From Planctomycetota bacterium (GTDB lineage Bacteria > Planctomycetota > Brocadiia > JAJRTI01), in contig JAJRTI010000778.1 of NCBI GenBank assembly GCA_024278415.1, forward strand, positions 1 through 32,537: 32,537 nucleotides of DNA, in the 5' to 3' direction. Positions 1 through 7,961 of the stretch are shown here, piece by piece (position 1 is the stretch's first letter; each line of letters begins with the position of its first letter). The position numbers and the translations under genes are program-made. Below the pieces are notes generated by a model that worked only from the letters and a program-made list of their open reading frames with translations, made no database searches and was not told where the DNA came from.

Positions 1-280
1 GGCAGCGCGCGCATGTCTACGCGAACGCAAATTCGCGCAAGCCGCGCGCATGCAGCAAAAGCGCCGTCGCCGCCCGCCTTGCGGCGGGCTCTGCCGGCGC
101 ACTCCAAAAAGGCGCGCCGCGCGTGCCGTTTCGGTTGCGGGCGAAGCCCGCTTTAGGCGAAGTACAGCGGCATCGCGCTCAGGCGCCGGGTTTCGCGTGG
201 CTGCTCCGAAACGAAGCCGGATCCGCAGGGTCAGTAGCAGGTGCGCTTGACCGCGCGGGGTTGCACGGCCGCGCGGCCAC
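1..280. other. Gene-free start of window, several GC-rich hairpins
   Basis: I see no credible gene here; open frames are short and arginine-rich, as expected from GC-rich non-coding DNA. Short perfect hairpins are visible: GCCCGCC/GGCGGGC at 72-89, GCGGGC/GCCCGC at 137-151 and the self-complementary GGCCGCGCGGCC at 267-278, just beyond the stop codon of the minus-strand gene that ends at 281. The last may help end that operon, but it has no T-tract on the minus strand, so I do not call a terminator. Confidence 0.5.
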
Positions 281-1471
281 TCATCGCTTCGGCACTCCCT
301 TGATGCGATACACGCGCGACTCCATAGCCGCGAACGCGGCCTCGAGCTTGCCGTCCACAATCGCCGCGCGTCCGCCGGTGAACATGACCTCCGCGCCCCC
401 GGCCTGCACCCCCGGCACTTCAATGACCGTCTTGGTGGGCTTGCGCTCGTAGTTGCACGCGATCACGTACGTGTCGCGGCCATCGCTCTTGATCATGGCC
501 GCGACGTGGTTCTCCGAGTGGAACGTCTCCGGCGTGTCCGCGGTTAGCACCGGCATGAGTTGGTTCAGCTCGCCCACGACCTTCGTCAACTCCTCCCACA
601 GCTTCACCCGCGGCAGCAGGCCGCGGTTCCACTCGTCCCGAATCAGCCGGGACAGGGACCAGTAGAGCACGCCGCGCGCGCCGGACGCGACCGCGGTGTA
701 CGTTGCGCATCGCAGCTCCGCGCCGGTGGGCAGGCGCTTCCACTCGTCTGGGATCTCATAGCCCTTCTCCTTGGACACGCTGAAGTCGAAGATCTGGCCC
801 ACGTACCAGAACGGCTTCTTGCCGGCCGACGCCTTGCGCCAGCCGTCGGTGAAGACCTTGACCCCGCGGAAGCCGGTGCCGGAGAAGTTCGCCGGCGGGA
901 TGGGCGGCACGCAGTAGTAATCCGCCTGCATCACGTCGACCGTGGGCTCGAACAGCTTGTTGTCGGCGAAGTGGCACACCACCGCGGTCACCGGGTGCCG
1001 CGGGTCGTGCTCCTTGATCAGCTTGTACGCCGCGGGCATGTAGTCCTTGCCGCGGTTGCCCGGCTTGTCCCAACTCGGCTCGTCCATGATGTGCCACGCG
1101 AGGAGCGCGGGGTGGTCGCGATACTTCTCGATGCGCTTGATCGACGCGGCGAAATCCATGTTCTTCACGTCCGGCCGGTAGAGCCCGACCAGCGCCTTGA
1201 GTCCGTTCGCGTGCGCGGCGTCGAGCCATGCCTTGCCGCCGTCGTGGTGGCGCTTGCCCTCCCACGAGTACGAATGCACGGTGTTGAACCCAGCCTCCGC
1301 GAGCAGCGGCAGATCGACCACGCCGCCGGCGGAGTACACGCCGATGACGAACAGCGGCTTGCCGTCCACGACGATGCACTTGTCGCCCACGACTTTAACC
1401 TCGCTCGGCCGTGCCACTTGCCCAGCACAGGCGAGGGCGGCGAACAGTGTGCAGTAATGGAGGTGTTTCAT
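281..1471 (-). CDS. Secreted glycoside-hydrolase-like TIM-barrel protein
   Basis: A 396-residue protein that looks like a clan-A type TIM-barrel glycosidase. The N-terminus (MKHLHYCTLFAALACAG) is a plausible signal peptide, so it probably acts outside the cytoplasm. The opening beta-strand region (VVDGKPLFVIGVY) followed by 'LAEAGFNTVHSYSWEG' is typical of GH2/GH5-like barrels. The motif WHIMDEP (Asp130-Glu131-Pro132) sits where such enzymes carry the acid/base Glu in N-E-P, here D-E-P. The C-terminal 80 residues look like a small beta domain. The start is the ATG at 1471, overlapping the TGA of the upstream gene as ATGA; this indicates translational coupling and rules out the longer reading frame upstream. 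It is the last gene of a three-gene operon. Substrate unknown; the family call is from motifs only. Confidence 0.75.
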   Translation of the reverse strand: MKHLHYCTLFAALACAGQVARPSEVKVVGDKCIVVDGKPLFVIGVYSAGGVVDLPLLAEAGFNTVHSYSWEGKRHHDGGKAWLDAAHANGLKALVGLYRPDVKNMDFAASIKRIEKYRDHPALLAWHIMDEPSWDKPGNRGKDYMPAAYKLIKEHDPRHPVTAVVCHFADNKLFEPTVDVMQADYYCVPPIPPANFSGTGFRGVKVFTDGWRKASAGKKPFWYVGQIFDFSVSKEKGYEIPDEWKRLPTGAELRCATYTAVASGARGVLYWSLSRLIRDEWNRGLLPRVKLWEELTKVVGELNQLMPVLTADTPETFHSENHVAAMIKSDGRDTYVIACNYERKPTKTVIEVPGVQAGGAEVMFTGGRAAIVDGKLEAAFAAMESRVYRIKGVPKR

Positions 1472-2184
1472 GGCTTCGATGCTCCCTGAGTTCGCGCTGC
1501 TTCCACCAGCCCCTCGAACAGCCGCAGGTGCACGGGCTCGTCGATGAGCCGCTCCGGGTGCCATTGGATTGCGAGCACGAATCGGTGCGCGGGGCTTTCG
1601 GCCGCCTCGATGACGCCGTCTTGCGCCCACGCGACGATTTCCATGGCCGGCCCCGGGTCGTCGATGGCTTGATGGTGGGAGCTGTTCGTGTTGAGTGCGG
1701 TGCAGCCGAGCACGCGGCTGAGTGTCGAGCCTTTCTTCACGGACACGTCGTGCCGCGGGCTGGGCTTGCCGCTATGTTGGAGTTCATCGCTCACGTCCGG
1801 CACGTGCTGGACGAGCGTGCCCCCGGCCGCGACCGCGGCCTCCTGGCATCCGAGGCAGATGCCCATGAGCGGCAGATACCGTTGTATCGCCGCGCGGGCG
1901 AGTGCGAGGTCGAAGTCCTCGCGCTGTTTCGCCAAGGGCACCGTCTTCTCGTGCTTCGCCGCGCCATAGACCGCGGGGTCGATGTCGGGCCCGCCAACGA
2001 GCAGCACGCCATCGAGCACGTCAAGCAGCGCGGGGATGTCCTCGTGCTGCGTCCACGGCGGCAGCAGTAATGGCAGCCCGCCCGCGGCTTGGACGCTGTC
2101 CACGTACGCGTTGCCGATGCTGGCCGTGGAGGAATCCGTGTCCTGCTTCAGCGAGCAGGTGATGCCGATGATGGGCTTGGGCAC
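1468..2184 (-). CDS. Gamma-glutamyl-gamma-aminobutyrate hydrolase family (class I GATase-like, peptidase C26)
   Basis: A 238-residue cytoplasmic hydrolase of the PuuD / peptidase C26 group of class I glutamine amidotransferase-like proteins, which cleave gamma-glutamyl amide bonds. The nucleophile elbow GICLGCQ places the catalytic Cys at 110; QWHPE gives His209 and Glu211. The oxyanion region 'VLLVGGPDIDP' (about 60-70) and the N-terminal 'IGITCS' are characteristic, and the length is normal. It begins 7 nt after the D-aminoacylase stop and its TGA overlaps the next ATG, so the three genes are almost certainly one transcript. Beside a D-aminoacylase, a role in breaking down gamma-glutamyl or D-amino-acid-containing peptides or amides is reasonable, but this is inference. 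Confidence 0.85.
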   Translation of the reverse strand: MPKPIIGITCSLKQDTDSSTASIGNAYVDSVQAAGGLPLLLPPWTQHEDIPALLDVLDGVLLVGGPDIDPAVYGAAKHEKTVPLAKQREDFDLALARAAIQRYLPLMGICLGCQEAAVAAGGTLVQHVPDVSDELQHSGKPSPRHDVSVKKGSTLSRVLGCTALNTNSSHHQAIDDPGPAMEIVAWAQDGVIEAAESPAHRFVLAIQWHPERLIDEPVHLRLFEGLVEAARTQGASKP

Positions 2185-2191
2185 GATGCGT

Positions 2192-3772
2192 TCACCTTGT
2201 CAGCAACTTGCCGGCCATGGCGCCGGTGAGCCGGCCGTCCTTGATGGCGACCGCGCCGTTCACGAGCACGTAGTCGATGCCAGTCGAGTACTGGTGAGGG
2301 TCCGTGAAGGTGGCGCGGTCGGACACGGTATCCGGGTCGAACACGACCACGTCCGCGCAGCCGCCCGGGGCCAGCCGCCCGCGGTCGGCGAAGCCGAGGC
2401 GCTGGGCCGGCAGCGAGGTCATGTGCCGGATGCACTCTTCGAGCGTGAAGACCCGTTCCTCGCGGCAGTATTTGCCGAGCGCGCGGCAGAAGGCGCCGTA
2501 GCCGCGGGGGTGTGGCTTGCCCTCGGCGAGCCGGCCCGCGAGCGACTTGGCGCCGGCGTCGGACGCGATCATCACGAAGGGCCAACTCAGCACGCGCTTG
2601 AGATTGTCCTCGCACATGCCGAATTGCACGATCTGCACGCTGCACTTCTCCGCGAGCAGCAGGTCCATGGTGAACTCGACGCCCGGCTTCCCGGCGTCCG
2701 CGGCCAGTGCCGCCACGGACTTGCCCTCCATGTGCTTATGGCCGGCCTGGCTGACGCCGGCGATCACGATCGACTCCCAGTACTTCCCGTCGCGCTCGGC
2801 GTTGGCCTCGTCCGCGATGCGTTGCCGCGTCTTGGCGTCGCGCATGCGGTCCATGGCCGCGTTGTGCCCGCCGTCGTGCACCCACTGGGGCACACAGGTG
2901 CTGAGGCCGGTGGACGAGGCGATGTACGTGTAGCGGTCGCAGAGCACGTCTTGGCCGGCGTCGATGGCCTCGCGCAGCGTGCGGCCGAGCCAGTCGATCT
3001 TGTGCCAGTTGCGCCGGCCCGACGTCTTGAGGTGGGCGATCTGCACGGGGATGCCGGTGCGCCGGCCGATGTCGAGCGCCTCGGTGATGGCCTTCTCGAG
3101 CGAGTCGCCCTCCCCGCGAATATGGGTCGCGTAGTATCCGCCCTTGTCCGCGGCGACTTGGCACAGTTCGACCAACTCCTCCGTGGGCGTGTAGCAGCCG
3201 GGCGGGTAGATGAGGCCGCTGGAGATGCCCAGCGCACCCTGGTCCATGGCCTTGGCCACCTCGTGCTTCATGCGCGCCAGTTCGTCGTCCGTCGCCGGGC
3301 GATCCTCGTAGCCCATGATGCAGGCGCGGATGGTGCCCTGGCCCACGACGAACGCGCGGTTGTTGAGCTTGGGCGCGGCGCGGTAGTGTTCGAAGTAGCC
3401 GGCCGCGTCGGTCCAGTCCACCTTATGGCCTGCCTTGGCGAACGTCTCAGCCCGGCGCTCGCGCACGTCGCCCCACATGGGGAACTGGCTGAAACCGCAG
3501 TTGCCGGAGACTTCGGTCGTGACGCCATCGAAGAGCTTGCTTGCCGCGAAGGGGTCCAAGAGCGGCGTGGCGTCGCTGTGGGTGTGGATGTCGATGAAGC
3601 CCGGCGCCACGACGCGGCCGGCCGCGTCGATGACGCTCCTCGCGGCGCTGCGCTCGACTTGCCCCACGGCCGCGACCTTGTCCCCTTTGATCCCCACGTC
3701 CGCCCGGCGCAGCCCCGCGCCCGTGCCGTCGGCGACGCGGCCGTTGGTGATAACAAGGTCCAGCGTGCTCAT
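2192..3772 (-). CDS. D-aminoacylase / N-acyl-D-amino-acid deacylase (amidohydrolase superfamily)
   Basis: A 526-residue amidohydrolase that should remove acyl groups from N-acyl-D-amino acids. Visible family signatures are HTHSD (His63, His65), GNCGF with the metal-ligand Cys92, THIRGEG (His217), AHLKTSG (His247) and ASDAGA (Asp405), followed by HPRGYG. The N- and C-terminal segments form the usual beta-sandwich (ending 'VLVNGAVAIKDGRLTGAMAGKLL'). The start is the ATG at 3772: the frame remains open upstream but runs into the terminator hairpin of the lipoprotein gene. A TTGACA lies on this strand in that hairpin loop (3818-3823), but no good -10 follows it. First gene of the operon with the C26 hydrolase and the glycosidase-like protein. 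Confidence 0.9.
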   Translation of the reverse strand: MSTLDLVITNGRVADGTGAGLRRADVGIKGDKVAAVGQVERSAARSVIDAAGRVVAPGFIDIHTHSDATPLLDPFAASKLFDGVTTEVSGNCGFSQFPMWGDVRERRAETFAKAGHKVDWTDAAGYFEHYRAAPKLNNRAFVVGQGTIRACIMGYEDRPATDDELARMKHEVAKAMDQGALGISSGLIYPPGCYTPTEELVELCQVAADKGGYYATHIRGEGDSLEKAITEALDIGRRTGIPVQIAHLKTSGRRNWHKIDWLGRTLREAIDAGQDVLCDRYTYIASSTGLSTCVPQWVHDGGHNAAMDRMRDAKTRQRIADEANAERDGKYWESIVIAGVSQAGHKHMEGKSVAALAADAGKPGVEFTMDLLLAEKCSVQIVQFGMCEDNLKRVLSWPFVMIASDAGAKSLAGRLAEGKPHPRGYGAFCRALGKYCREERVFTLEECIRHMTSLPAQRLGFADRGRLAPGGCADVVVFDPDTVSDRATFTDPHQYSTGIDYVLVNGAVAIKDGRLTGAMAGKLLTR

Positions 3773-3794
3773 GGCGCGGCGATCCCACAAACAG

Positions 3795-3831
3795 AAAAAG
3801 CCACGCTTGCACGGGCGTGTCAAGCGTGGCT
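3795..3831 (-). terminator. Rho-independent terminator after the lipoprotein gene
   Basis: A perfect 11-bp inverted repeat (AGCCACGCTTG at 3799-3809, CAAGCGTGGCT at 3821-3831) with an 11-nt loop is followed on the minus strand by TTTTT. It lies 30 nt beyond the lipoprotein stop codon and just before the D-aminoacylase start. The T-run is on the minus strand only, so it works in that direction. Confidence 0.85.
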
Positions 3832-3861
3832 CAATATTCCTCTGGCCGTGATGCCCTGGGT

Positions 3862-4062
3862 CTACTTGAAGGCCTGTTCCTTGTCGACCAACTGGCTGGG
3901 CTCATCCCACGCCATGAAGTGGTCGATGTCTCGGTGCAGGTTGTGCAAGTCTTGTCGCATGGTAGCGTAGTGCTGGCGGTTGTGGTCTCGGTCTTGTACG
4001 AGGCAGCCGGGCAGCACGCCCAGCATGGCGACGAGGGCGGCGAGCGCGATGAGTCGATACAT
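3862..4062 (-). CDS. Small lipoprotein
   Basis: A 66-residue predicted lipoprotein. The signal peptide MYRLIALAALVAMLGVLPGC ends in an LPGC lipobox with the lipidated Cys at 20; the mature part is a short charged, His-rich helix (DRDHNRQHYATMRQDLHNLH). The ATG at 4062 is supported by GGAGG eight bases upstream; a longer frame lacks an RBS and would lose the signal peptide. A strong promoter (4155-4183) and terminator (3795-3831) bracket it, so it is a single-gene transcript. Short lipoproteins of this kind are common in the cell envelope, but I recognise no specific family. Confidence 0.8.
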   Translation of the reverse strand: MYRLIALAALVAMLGVLPGCLVQDRDHNRQHYATMRQDLHNLHRDIDHFMAWDEPSQLVDKEQAFK

Positions 4063-4154
4063 GGGTGAACCTCCAGTCACAGCAGCCCCGGTCCTGGCGT
4101 GTGCGGCCGGACAGGCTGGCATATGTCGCTTCTCGGTAGCAAGTAGCGATGGGC

Positions 4155-4183
4155 AGTATAACAGCACGCCGTGGGCGAGTCAA
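4155..4183 (-). promoter_or_regulatory. Sigma-70-type promoter of the lipoprotein gene
   Basis: On the minus strand TTGACT (4178-4183) is followed by exactly 17 bases and TATACT (4155-4160); each differs from consensus at one base. The predicted start point lies about 85 nt upstream of the lipoprotein ATG. The rest of the divergent gap 4063-4325 holds no gene, and I found no equally good promoter for the plus-strand neighbour. Confidence 0.75.
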
Positions 4184-4325
4184 CAACTTCTTGGCGCCGA
4201 TATTCGCCGGTCCCAGCGTGTAACCCATCTGGGGCCGGCGCTGTAACTAACCCGTAGCGAGCGGCCACCACCATTACGAACGGTGCGCCGCGGCGTAACA
4301 GCAGCTTCTCTTGGGAGGATATGAC

Positions 4326-5384
4326 ATGTCCAGGCTTCTGCTCGTCCTCGCGGCCTCTCTTCTGGCTGCGCCTCTGTCCGCCCGCGAAGCGAGTTGGGAA
4401 GACCAACTCAAGGAGATGCAGCACCTCATCATGCAGATCTCCGCCATCAACGCGGTGAATGCCATGAATCTGACGCCGGAACAGGCGGCGAAGCTCCGCG
4501 GCCTGGCCCGGCGCGTCGAGTCGGCGGGCGCGTGGCGGCTCAAGCCAGGGGCCAAGCTCGGGCCGCGCCTGGAGACGGTGAGGCTGACCTATGCCGACTT
4601 GCGTCGGGTGCTCATCGCGGGCGAAACCGTGTCGCCCGCGCTCAAACGCCGCGTGGGCAAGGCCCGCATCTTGGAGGCGCAGGTCATTCGGGAGTCCATG
4701 GCCGGCGAGCCCAAGGGCCGGGAGCGGACCGGCGAGTGCACGCGCTGCCACGTGCGGCCCGGCGGGGGCGATGTGAACTCACCGGCCGCGAACAAGCGCC
4801 TCAAACGCCTGCGCAACACAAACGAGCGCGGCACGTTTATGGCCCACCTCCACGGCCTGTTCGGCAAGGGAGGCGCGGTTGCGCTGGCCCAGGCCGCGTC
4901 GAAGATCGACGCGATGCTCTCGCCCGGCCAGAGGGACGTGATCCAGACGTTCTCCTGCTGCCTGATCCCGCCGGAGAACTTGAGCGATCCGGTGCGAGCT
5001 GGGCAGGCGGAAGTGTCCGAGCGGTCGCTGAAGCTCTTGCGGTCGGTGCGCCAGGCCACGCCCGGCGCGTGGGCATGGATGAAGCCCATGGTGCTCTCCC
5101 GAATCTACGTCGGCCAGAAGGCGATGAAGCCGGCCATCAGCGACCAGGAGCTGGCTCAAACACAGCGGCATGTCGCGGCGGTCCTCGAAAAGGCCAGGGC
5201 GATGTCCGAAGTCGATTTCGAGATGGAGAAGGCGAACCTTTGCCGGGAGCTGAAGTTCGCCCCTTCGCCGGATGCCCGGTCCGAGCGCACCCGCCGGTTC
5301 ATGGCCGCGATGTTACTGCTCGTGCCAGGCATGGACGATGTGTACACGGAGATTATCAGGCGAGCGGGGCGCCGAGCGGGCTAG
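4326..5384 (+). CDS. Secreted protein with a single CxxCH haem-binding motif
   Basis: A 352-residue exported protein. MSRLLLVLAASLLAAPLSA is a signal peptide with likely cleavage after the A-L-S-A stretch. One haem c motif CTRCH (Cys138, Cys141, His142) follows a mostly helical N-terminal part rich in charged residues; the rest is helical with a CC pair in 'FSCCLIPPENL'. I see no second haem motif and no obvious distal Met. The ATG at 4326 has GGGAGGA six bases before it, which selects it over an in-frame TTG at 4311. Probably a periplasmic monohaem cytochrome-like protein, but it matches no family I know, and CxxCH can occur by chance. It ends in TAG. Confidence 0.65.
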   Translation: MSRLLLVLAASLLAAPLSAREASWEDQLKEMQHLIMQISAINAVNAMNLTPEQAAKLRGLARRVESAGAWRLKPGAKLGPRLETVRLTYADLRRVLIAGETVSPALKRRVGKARILEAQVIRESMAGEPKGRERTGECTRCHVRPGGGDVNSPAANKRLKRLRNTNERGTFMAHLHGLFGKGGAVALAQAASKIDAMLSPGQRDVIQTFSCCLIPPENLSDPVRAGQAEVSERSLKLLRSVRQATPGAWAWMKPMVLSRIYVGQKAMKPAISDQELAQTQRHVAAVLEKARAMSEVDFEMEKANLCRELKFAPSPDARSERTRRFMAAMLLLVPGMDDVYTEIIRRAGRRAG

Positions 5385-5502
5385 CGGGGCGCCCATTCTG
5401 CATCCGTGGGATCCCTCCGATCTCTTGGGCTGTGGCCAGAGGCTGCGCGGGGCCACTCCTGCAACAGGGGCTTTGCCGGGCGTGGTGCACCGGGCATCCG
5501 CC

Positions 5503-5530
5503 TTGCCCCCCCCCTGCCGCCAGCTATAAT
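5503..5530 (+). promoter_or_regulatory. Probable sigma-70 promoter of the DUF47-PiT operon
   Basis: A perfect TATAAT at 5525-5530 is preceded, at 16 bases, by TTGCCC (5503-5508; four of six consensus positions). The start of transcription would be about 40 nt before the DUF47 ATG at 5576. The region 5385-5575 otherwise holds no gene. Confidence 0.5.
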
Positions 5531-5575
5531 GCCGCTTGAAGTCGCCCTGACATCCCCGTGCCCAAGGAGGCGCCC

Positions 5576-6211
5576 ATGCCCTCGCTCGAACAGCAAGTGG
5601 AAGCGGCTATAGCGGAGCACCTGGCCAAGATTAGCAACTGTCTCGATGGGTATGTGCAACTAGTCGATGCCTATCTCAGCGGCGACGGGGCCCAGGCCGA
5701 GACCCTATGGGAGGACGTGGATCGGCTCGAGCACGAGGCGGACATACAGCGCCGCGAGGTCGCGCGGCTCCTGTACGAAGGCGCGTTCATGCCGCTGACG
5801 CGGGAGGACTTCATGGGGTTTGTCGAGGCGGCGGACAAGATCGCGAACGCGGCCGAAGCCGCCACCGACACGCTCACGCTGACCCGGCCCCGTATCCCCG
5901 ATGCGTTCAAACCGCGCGTGCGGGAACTGGTTGCGCAGTCGGTCTCGATGATGCCGGCGCTCGCTGATGCGGCCGCCTGTGTGTTCACCGACTTCGAGCG
6001 AGCCATCAAGCAGACCAGGACCGTCGATGAAGGCGAAGACGTGTCCGACCAAATCGAGTGGCACTTGGTCCGCGACGTGTTCGCGTCGGACATTGAACTC
6101 GCCCACAAGCTCCAGCTTCGCCAAGTCATCGAGGAGTTCGGCAAGATCGCCGACCGGATCGAGAACGCCGCCGACCGCCTCGAGACGCTCGTGGTGAAGA
6201 AGCAGTTCTGA
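5576..6211 (+). CDS. DUF47 / PhoU-like phosphate transport accessory protein
   Basis: A 211-residue all-helical cytoplasmic protein of the DUF47 family (PhoU-like, also called Pit accessory protein), which pairs with PiT transporters and is thought to tune phosphate uptake. Recognisable pieces are 'DRLEHEADIQRREV' (about 48-61), with the conserved E-x-x-x-D of the metal-binding helix, and the second such helix 'EEFGKIADRIENAADRLE' near the C-terminus. The ATG at 5576 has AAGGAGG five bases upstream, better than an in-frame GTG at 5558. Ten bases separate it from the PiT gene, the usual arrangement. Confidence 0.9.
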   Translation: MPSLEQQVEAAIAEHLAKISNCLDGYVQLVDAYLSGDGAQAETLWEDVDRLEHEADIQRREVARLLYEGAFMPLTREDFMGFVEAADKIANAAEAATDTLTLTRPRIPDAFKPRVRELVAQSVSMMPALADAAACVFTDFERAIKQTRTVDEGEDVSDQIEWHLVRDVFASDIELAHKLQLRQVIEEFGKIADRIENAADRLETLVVKKQF

Positions 6212-6221
6212 GCCCTGCCGC

Positions 6222-7178
6222 ATGTATCCCATCATCGCACTCACGCCGTCGTTCTACCTCGGGTGGGGCTTGGGCAGCAATGACGCCGCAAACGTGTTCG
6301 GCGTCAACGTCGCGTCGGGCGCGATCTCGTATCGCCGGGCCGCGCTGCTCGCGTCCGTCTTCGTCGTGCTGGGCGCGGTGCTCGAGGGCGAAAAGTGCTT
6401 CGACACGGTGGGCAAGATGGCGACGCTCGACGCCACGTCCGTCTTCATCACCACGCTCACGGCCGCGCTGGTCGTGAACTTTATGACCTTCCTTCGCCTG
6501 CCCGTGTCCACCTCGCAAGCCATCATGGGCGCGGTTGTCGGTGCGGGGCTGTGCATTGGCAATGGCAAAGACGTGGACTTGGCCAGCTTCGGCAAGGTCG
6601 TCGTCTGTTGGATCTTCACGCCCCTTGGCGGGGCCGTGGCGGCCGCGGTCTGCTACAAGATCTTGGCGGTCCTTTGCCGGCCGCTGGCCAAGAACGTCTA
6701 CACGTTCCAACGCGTCTGCTTCGTGGGCGCCACGGTCACCGCCTGCTACGCGGCGTACAACCTGGGCGCGAACAACGTGGCCAATGTGACCGGCACGGCC
6801 GTGGGCGCGGGGCTGCTCGATCGCCCAACGGCCGCGCTCGTCGGCGCGCTCTGCATCGTGGTCGGCATCGTGACCTACGGCGAAAGGGTCACCGAGACTG
6901 TGGGCAAAGGCATCGCGCCGCTCGATCCCTTCTCCGCGTGGGTGGTCGTGCTGAGCCAAGCCGCGGTGCTGCACGTGTTCACGCAGATCGGCGTGCCGGT
7001 CTCATCGTCGCAGGCCGTCGTGGGCGCGGTCGCGGGAGTGGGCATGATCCAGCGCGACCGCTCGGTGAATGGCCGCATGCTCATGCACATCGGCATGGGG
7101 TGGGTGGCGACCGTACTGGTCAGCGCGGCCGCGGCGTACGGGATCGAGTACCTGGCCGTGTGCGCGGGATGGAGGTGA
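6222..7178 (+). CDS. pit: PiT-family inorganic phosphate transporter
   Basis: A 318-residue integral membrane symporter for inorganic phosphate. The internal duplication typical of PiT proteins is visible: [10 protein letters not shown] near residue 18 and [10 protein letters not shown] in the second half, each followed by a serine-containing loop ([17 protein letters not shown] and [17 protein letters not shown]). About eight to ten hydrophobic spans cover the rest. The length is near the short end for the family and no large cytoplasmic loop is present. Cotranscribed with the DUF47 gene upstream. Its last codons GGAGGTGA double as the ribosome-binding site of rnpA. Confidence 0.92.
   Translation: MYPIIALTPSFYLGWGLGSNDAANVFGVNVASGAISYRRAALLASVFVVLGAVLEGEKCFDTVGKMATLDATSVFITTLTAALVVNFMTFLRLPVSTSQAIMGAVVGAGLCIGNGKDVDLASFGKVVVCWIFTPLGGAVAAAVCYKILAVLCRPLAKNVYTFQRVCFVGATVTACYAAYNLGANNVANVTGTAVGAGLLDRPTAALVGALCIVVGIVTYGERVTETVGKGIAPLDPFSAWVVVLSQAAVLHVFTQIGVPVSSSQAVVGAVAGVGMIQRDRSVNGRMLMHIGMGWVATVLVSAAAAYGIEYLAVCAGWR
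7171..7178 (+). promoter_or_regulatory. Perfect Shine-Dalgarno inside the end of pit that sets the rnpA start
   Basis: GGAGGTGA matches the anti-Shine-Dalgarno sequence over eight bases and contains the pit TGA stop. It lies five bases before GTG 7184, favouring that start for rnpA over in-frame ATG 7169 or GTG 7175, which would precede or overlap it. Confidence 0.6.
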
Positions 7179-7183
7179 ACGCG

Positions 7184-7573
7184 GTGGCCGGCCAGGAGAG
7201 GCTCACGTTCCCCAAGCGCTTGCGCCTGCTCAAGCGCGGGCAGTTCGGCCGCGTCTTCGACCTGGGCCGGGGCGTGCACGCAAAGCGGCTCCTGGCCCGC
7301 GTCGTGCCCAACGGCGAGGGCCGGCCGCGGCTCGCGTTCGTGACGCCCCGGGGCTTGGGATGCCACGCGAAGCGCAACCGCGTGGAGCGCGTCATGCGCG
7401 AGGCCTACCGCGTCAACCAGCACATGCTCTCGGCCGGCGTGGACGTCGTCGTCATGCCGAAACGCCAATGGACCGACTACCGCCTCGCGGCCGCAGAGCC
7501 TTCGATGAAATCCCTGCTCAGCACGATCGAGCGCCAGTTTGGGCCGGCATCATGCTCAAGTGGCTCATCATAG
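7184..7573 (+). CDS. rnpA: Ribonuclease P protein component
   Basis: A 129-residue basic protein, the protein subunit of RNase P, which assists the catalytic RNA in maturing tRNA 5' ends. The diagnostic RNR signature is [15 protein letters not shown], preceded by '[18 protein letters not shown]', and the N-terminal '[19 protein letters not shown]' is typical. I chose GTG 7184 because of the perfect SD at 7171-7178; ATG 7169 would add five residues and overlap pit. It ends in TAG and overlaps yidD by 22 bases, the usual rnpA-yidD coupling. Unusually, rpmH is not upstream: a phosphate transporter occupies that place. Confidence 0.9.
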   Translation: MAGQERLTFPKRLRLLKRGQFGRVFDLGRGVHAKRLLARVVPNGEGRPRLAFVTPRGLGCHAKRNRVERVMREAYRVNQHMLSAGVDVVVMPKRQWTDYRLAAAEPSMKSLLSTIERQFGPASCSSGSS

Positions 7574-7764
7574 GCCCCGTGCGGCTCTACCAGATCTGCA
7601 TCTCGCCGCTGCTGCCCGACACGTGCCGGTTCGAGCCCAGTTGCTCCCAATACTTCATCGAGGCCGTTGAGAAGCGCGGCCTCATCGTGGGCACGTTGAA
7701 GGGATGCTGGCGCGTGCTCCGCTGCAACCCCTTCTGCAAGGGCGGATACGATCCGGTGGAGTGA
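7552..7764 (+). CDS. yidD: Membrane protein insertion efficiency factor YidD
   Basis: A 70-residue YidD/DUF37 protein, which supports YidC-dependent insertion of inner-membrane proteins. The family core is complete: '[19 protein letters not shown]' then '[12 protein letters not shown]', '[12 protein letters not shown]' and 'GGYDPV', with the conserved cysteines. The length is normal. Its ATG lies within the last codons of rnpA, which implies translational coupling. yidC, the usual next gene, is absent; a structured intergenic region follows. Confidence 0.92.
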   Translation: MLKWLIIGPVRLYQICISPLLPDTCRFEPSCSQYFIEAVEKRGLIVGTLKGCWRVLRCNPFCKGGYDPVE

Positions 7765-7805
7765 TACGTCAGGCGTAACATTGCAGCCGGGTGCAACAGG
7801 GATAG

Positions 7806-7833
7806 CGCCCCCACCGACGCGGGGGCGGTGGGG
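7806..7833 (+). other. Overlapping GC-rich hairpins downstream of yidD
   Basis: Two mutually exclusive stems can form: CGCCCCC/GGGGGCG (7806-7812 with 7821-7827) and CCCCACCG/CGGTGGGG (7809-7816 with 7826-7833). They lie about 40 nt beyond the yidD stop and may end that operon, but no T-tract follows. The remainder of 7765-7961 holds no gene. Confidence 0.45.
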
Positions 7834-7961
7834 AGCCGGAGCGGAGGGCTCCTGGTGGCGCTGAGGCTAACACCCCTCGCGCAGGGCAGATACGAAGGAC
7901 GCAGAGAGGCTGTCCGTGCCAGCCCGTTGCCCGTAAAGCAGGATCGCTTCGCGACGCCCCG

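Noticed and set aside
1982..3970. A 662-codon open frame on the plus strand
   Set aside because: Antisense to the D-aminoacylase, which shows all its catalytic motifs on the other strand.
7765..7961. A structured RNA such as SRP RNA, tmRNA or a cobalamin riboswitch after yidD
   Set aside because: Hairpins are present, but none of the conserved core sequences of these RNAs is seen.
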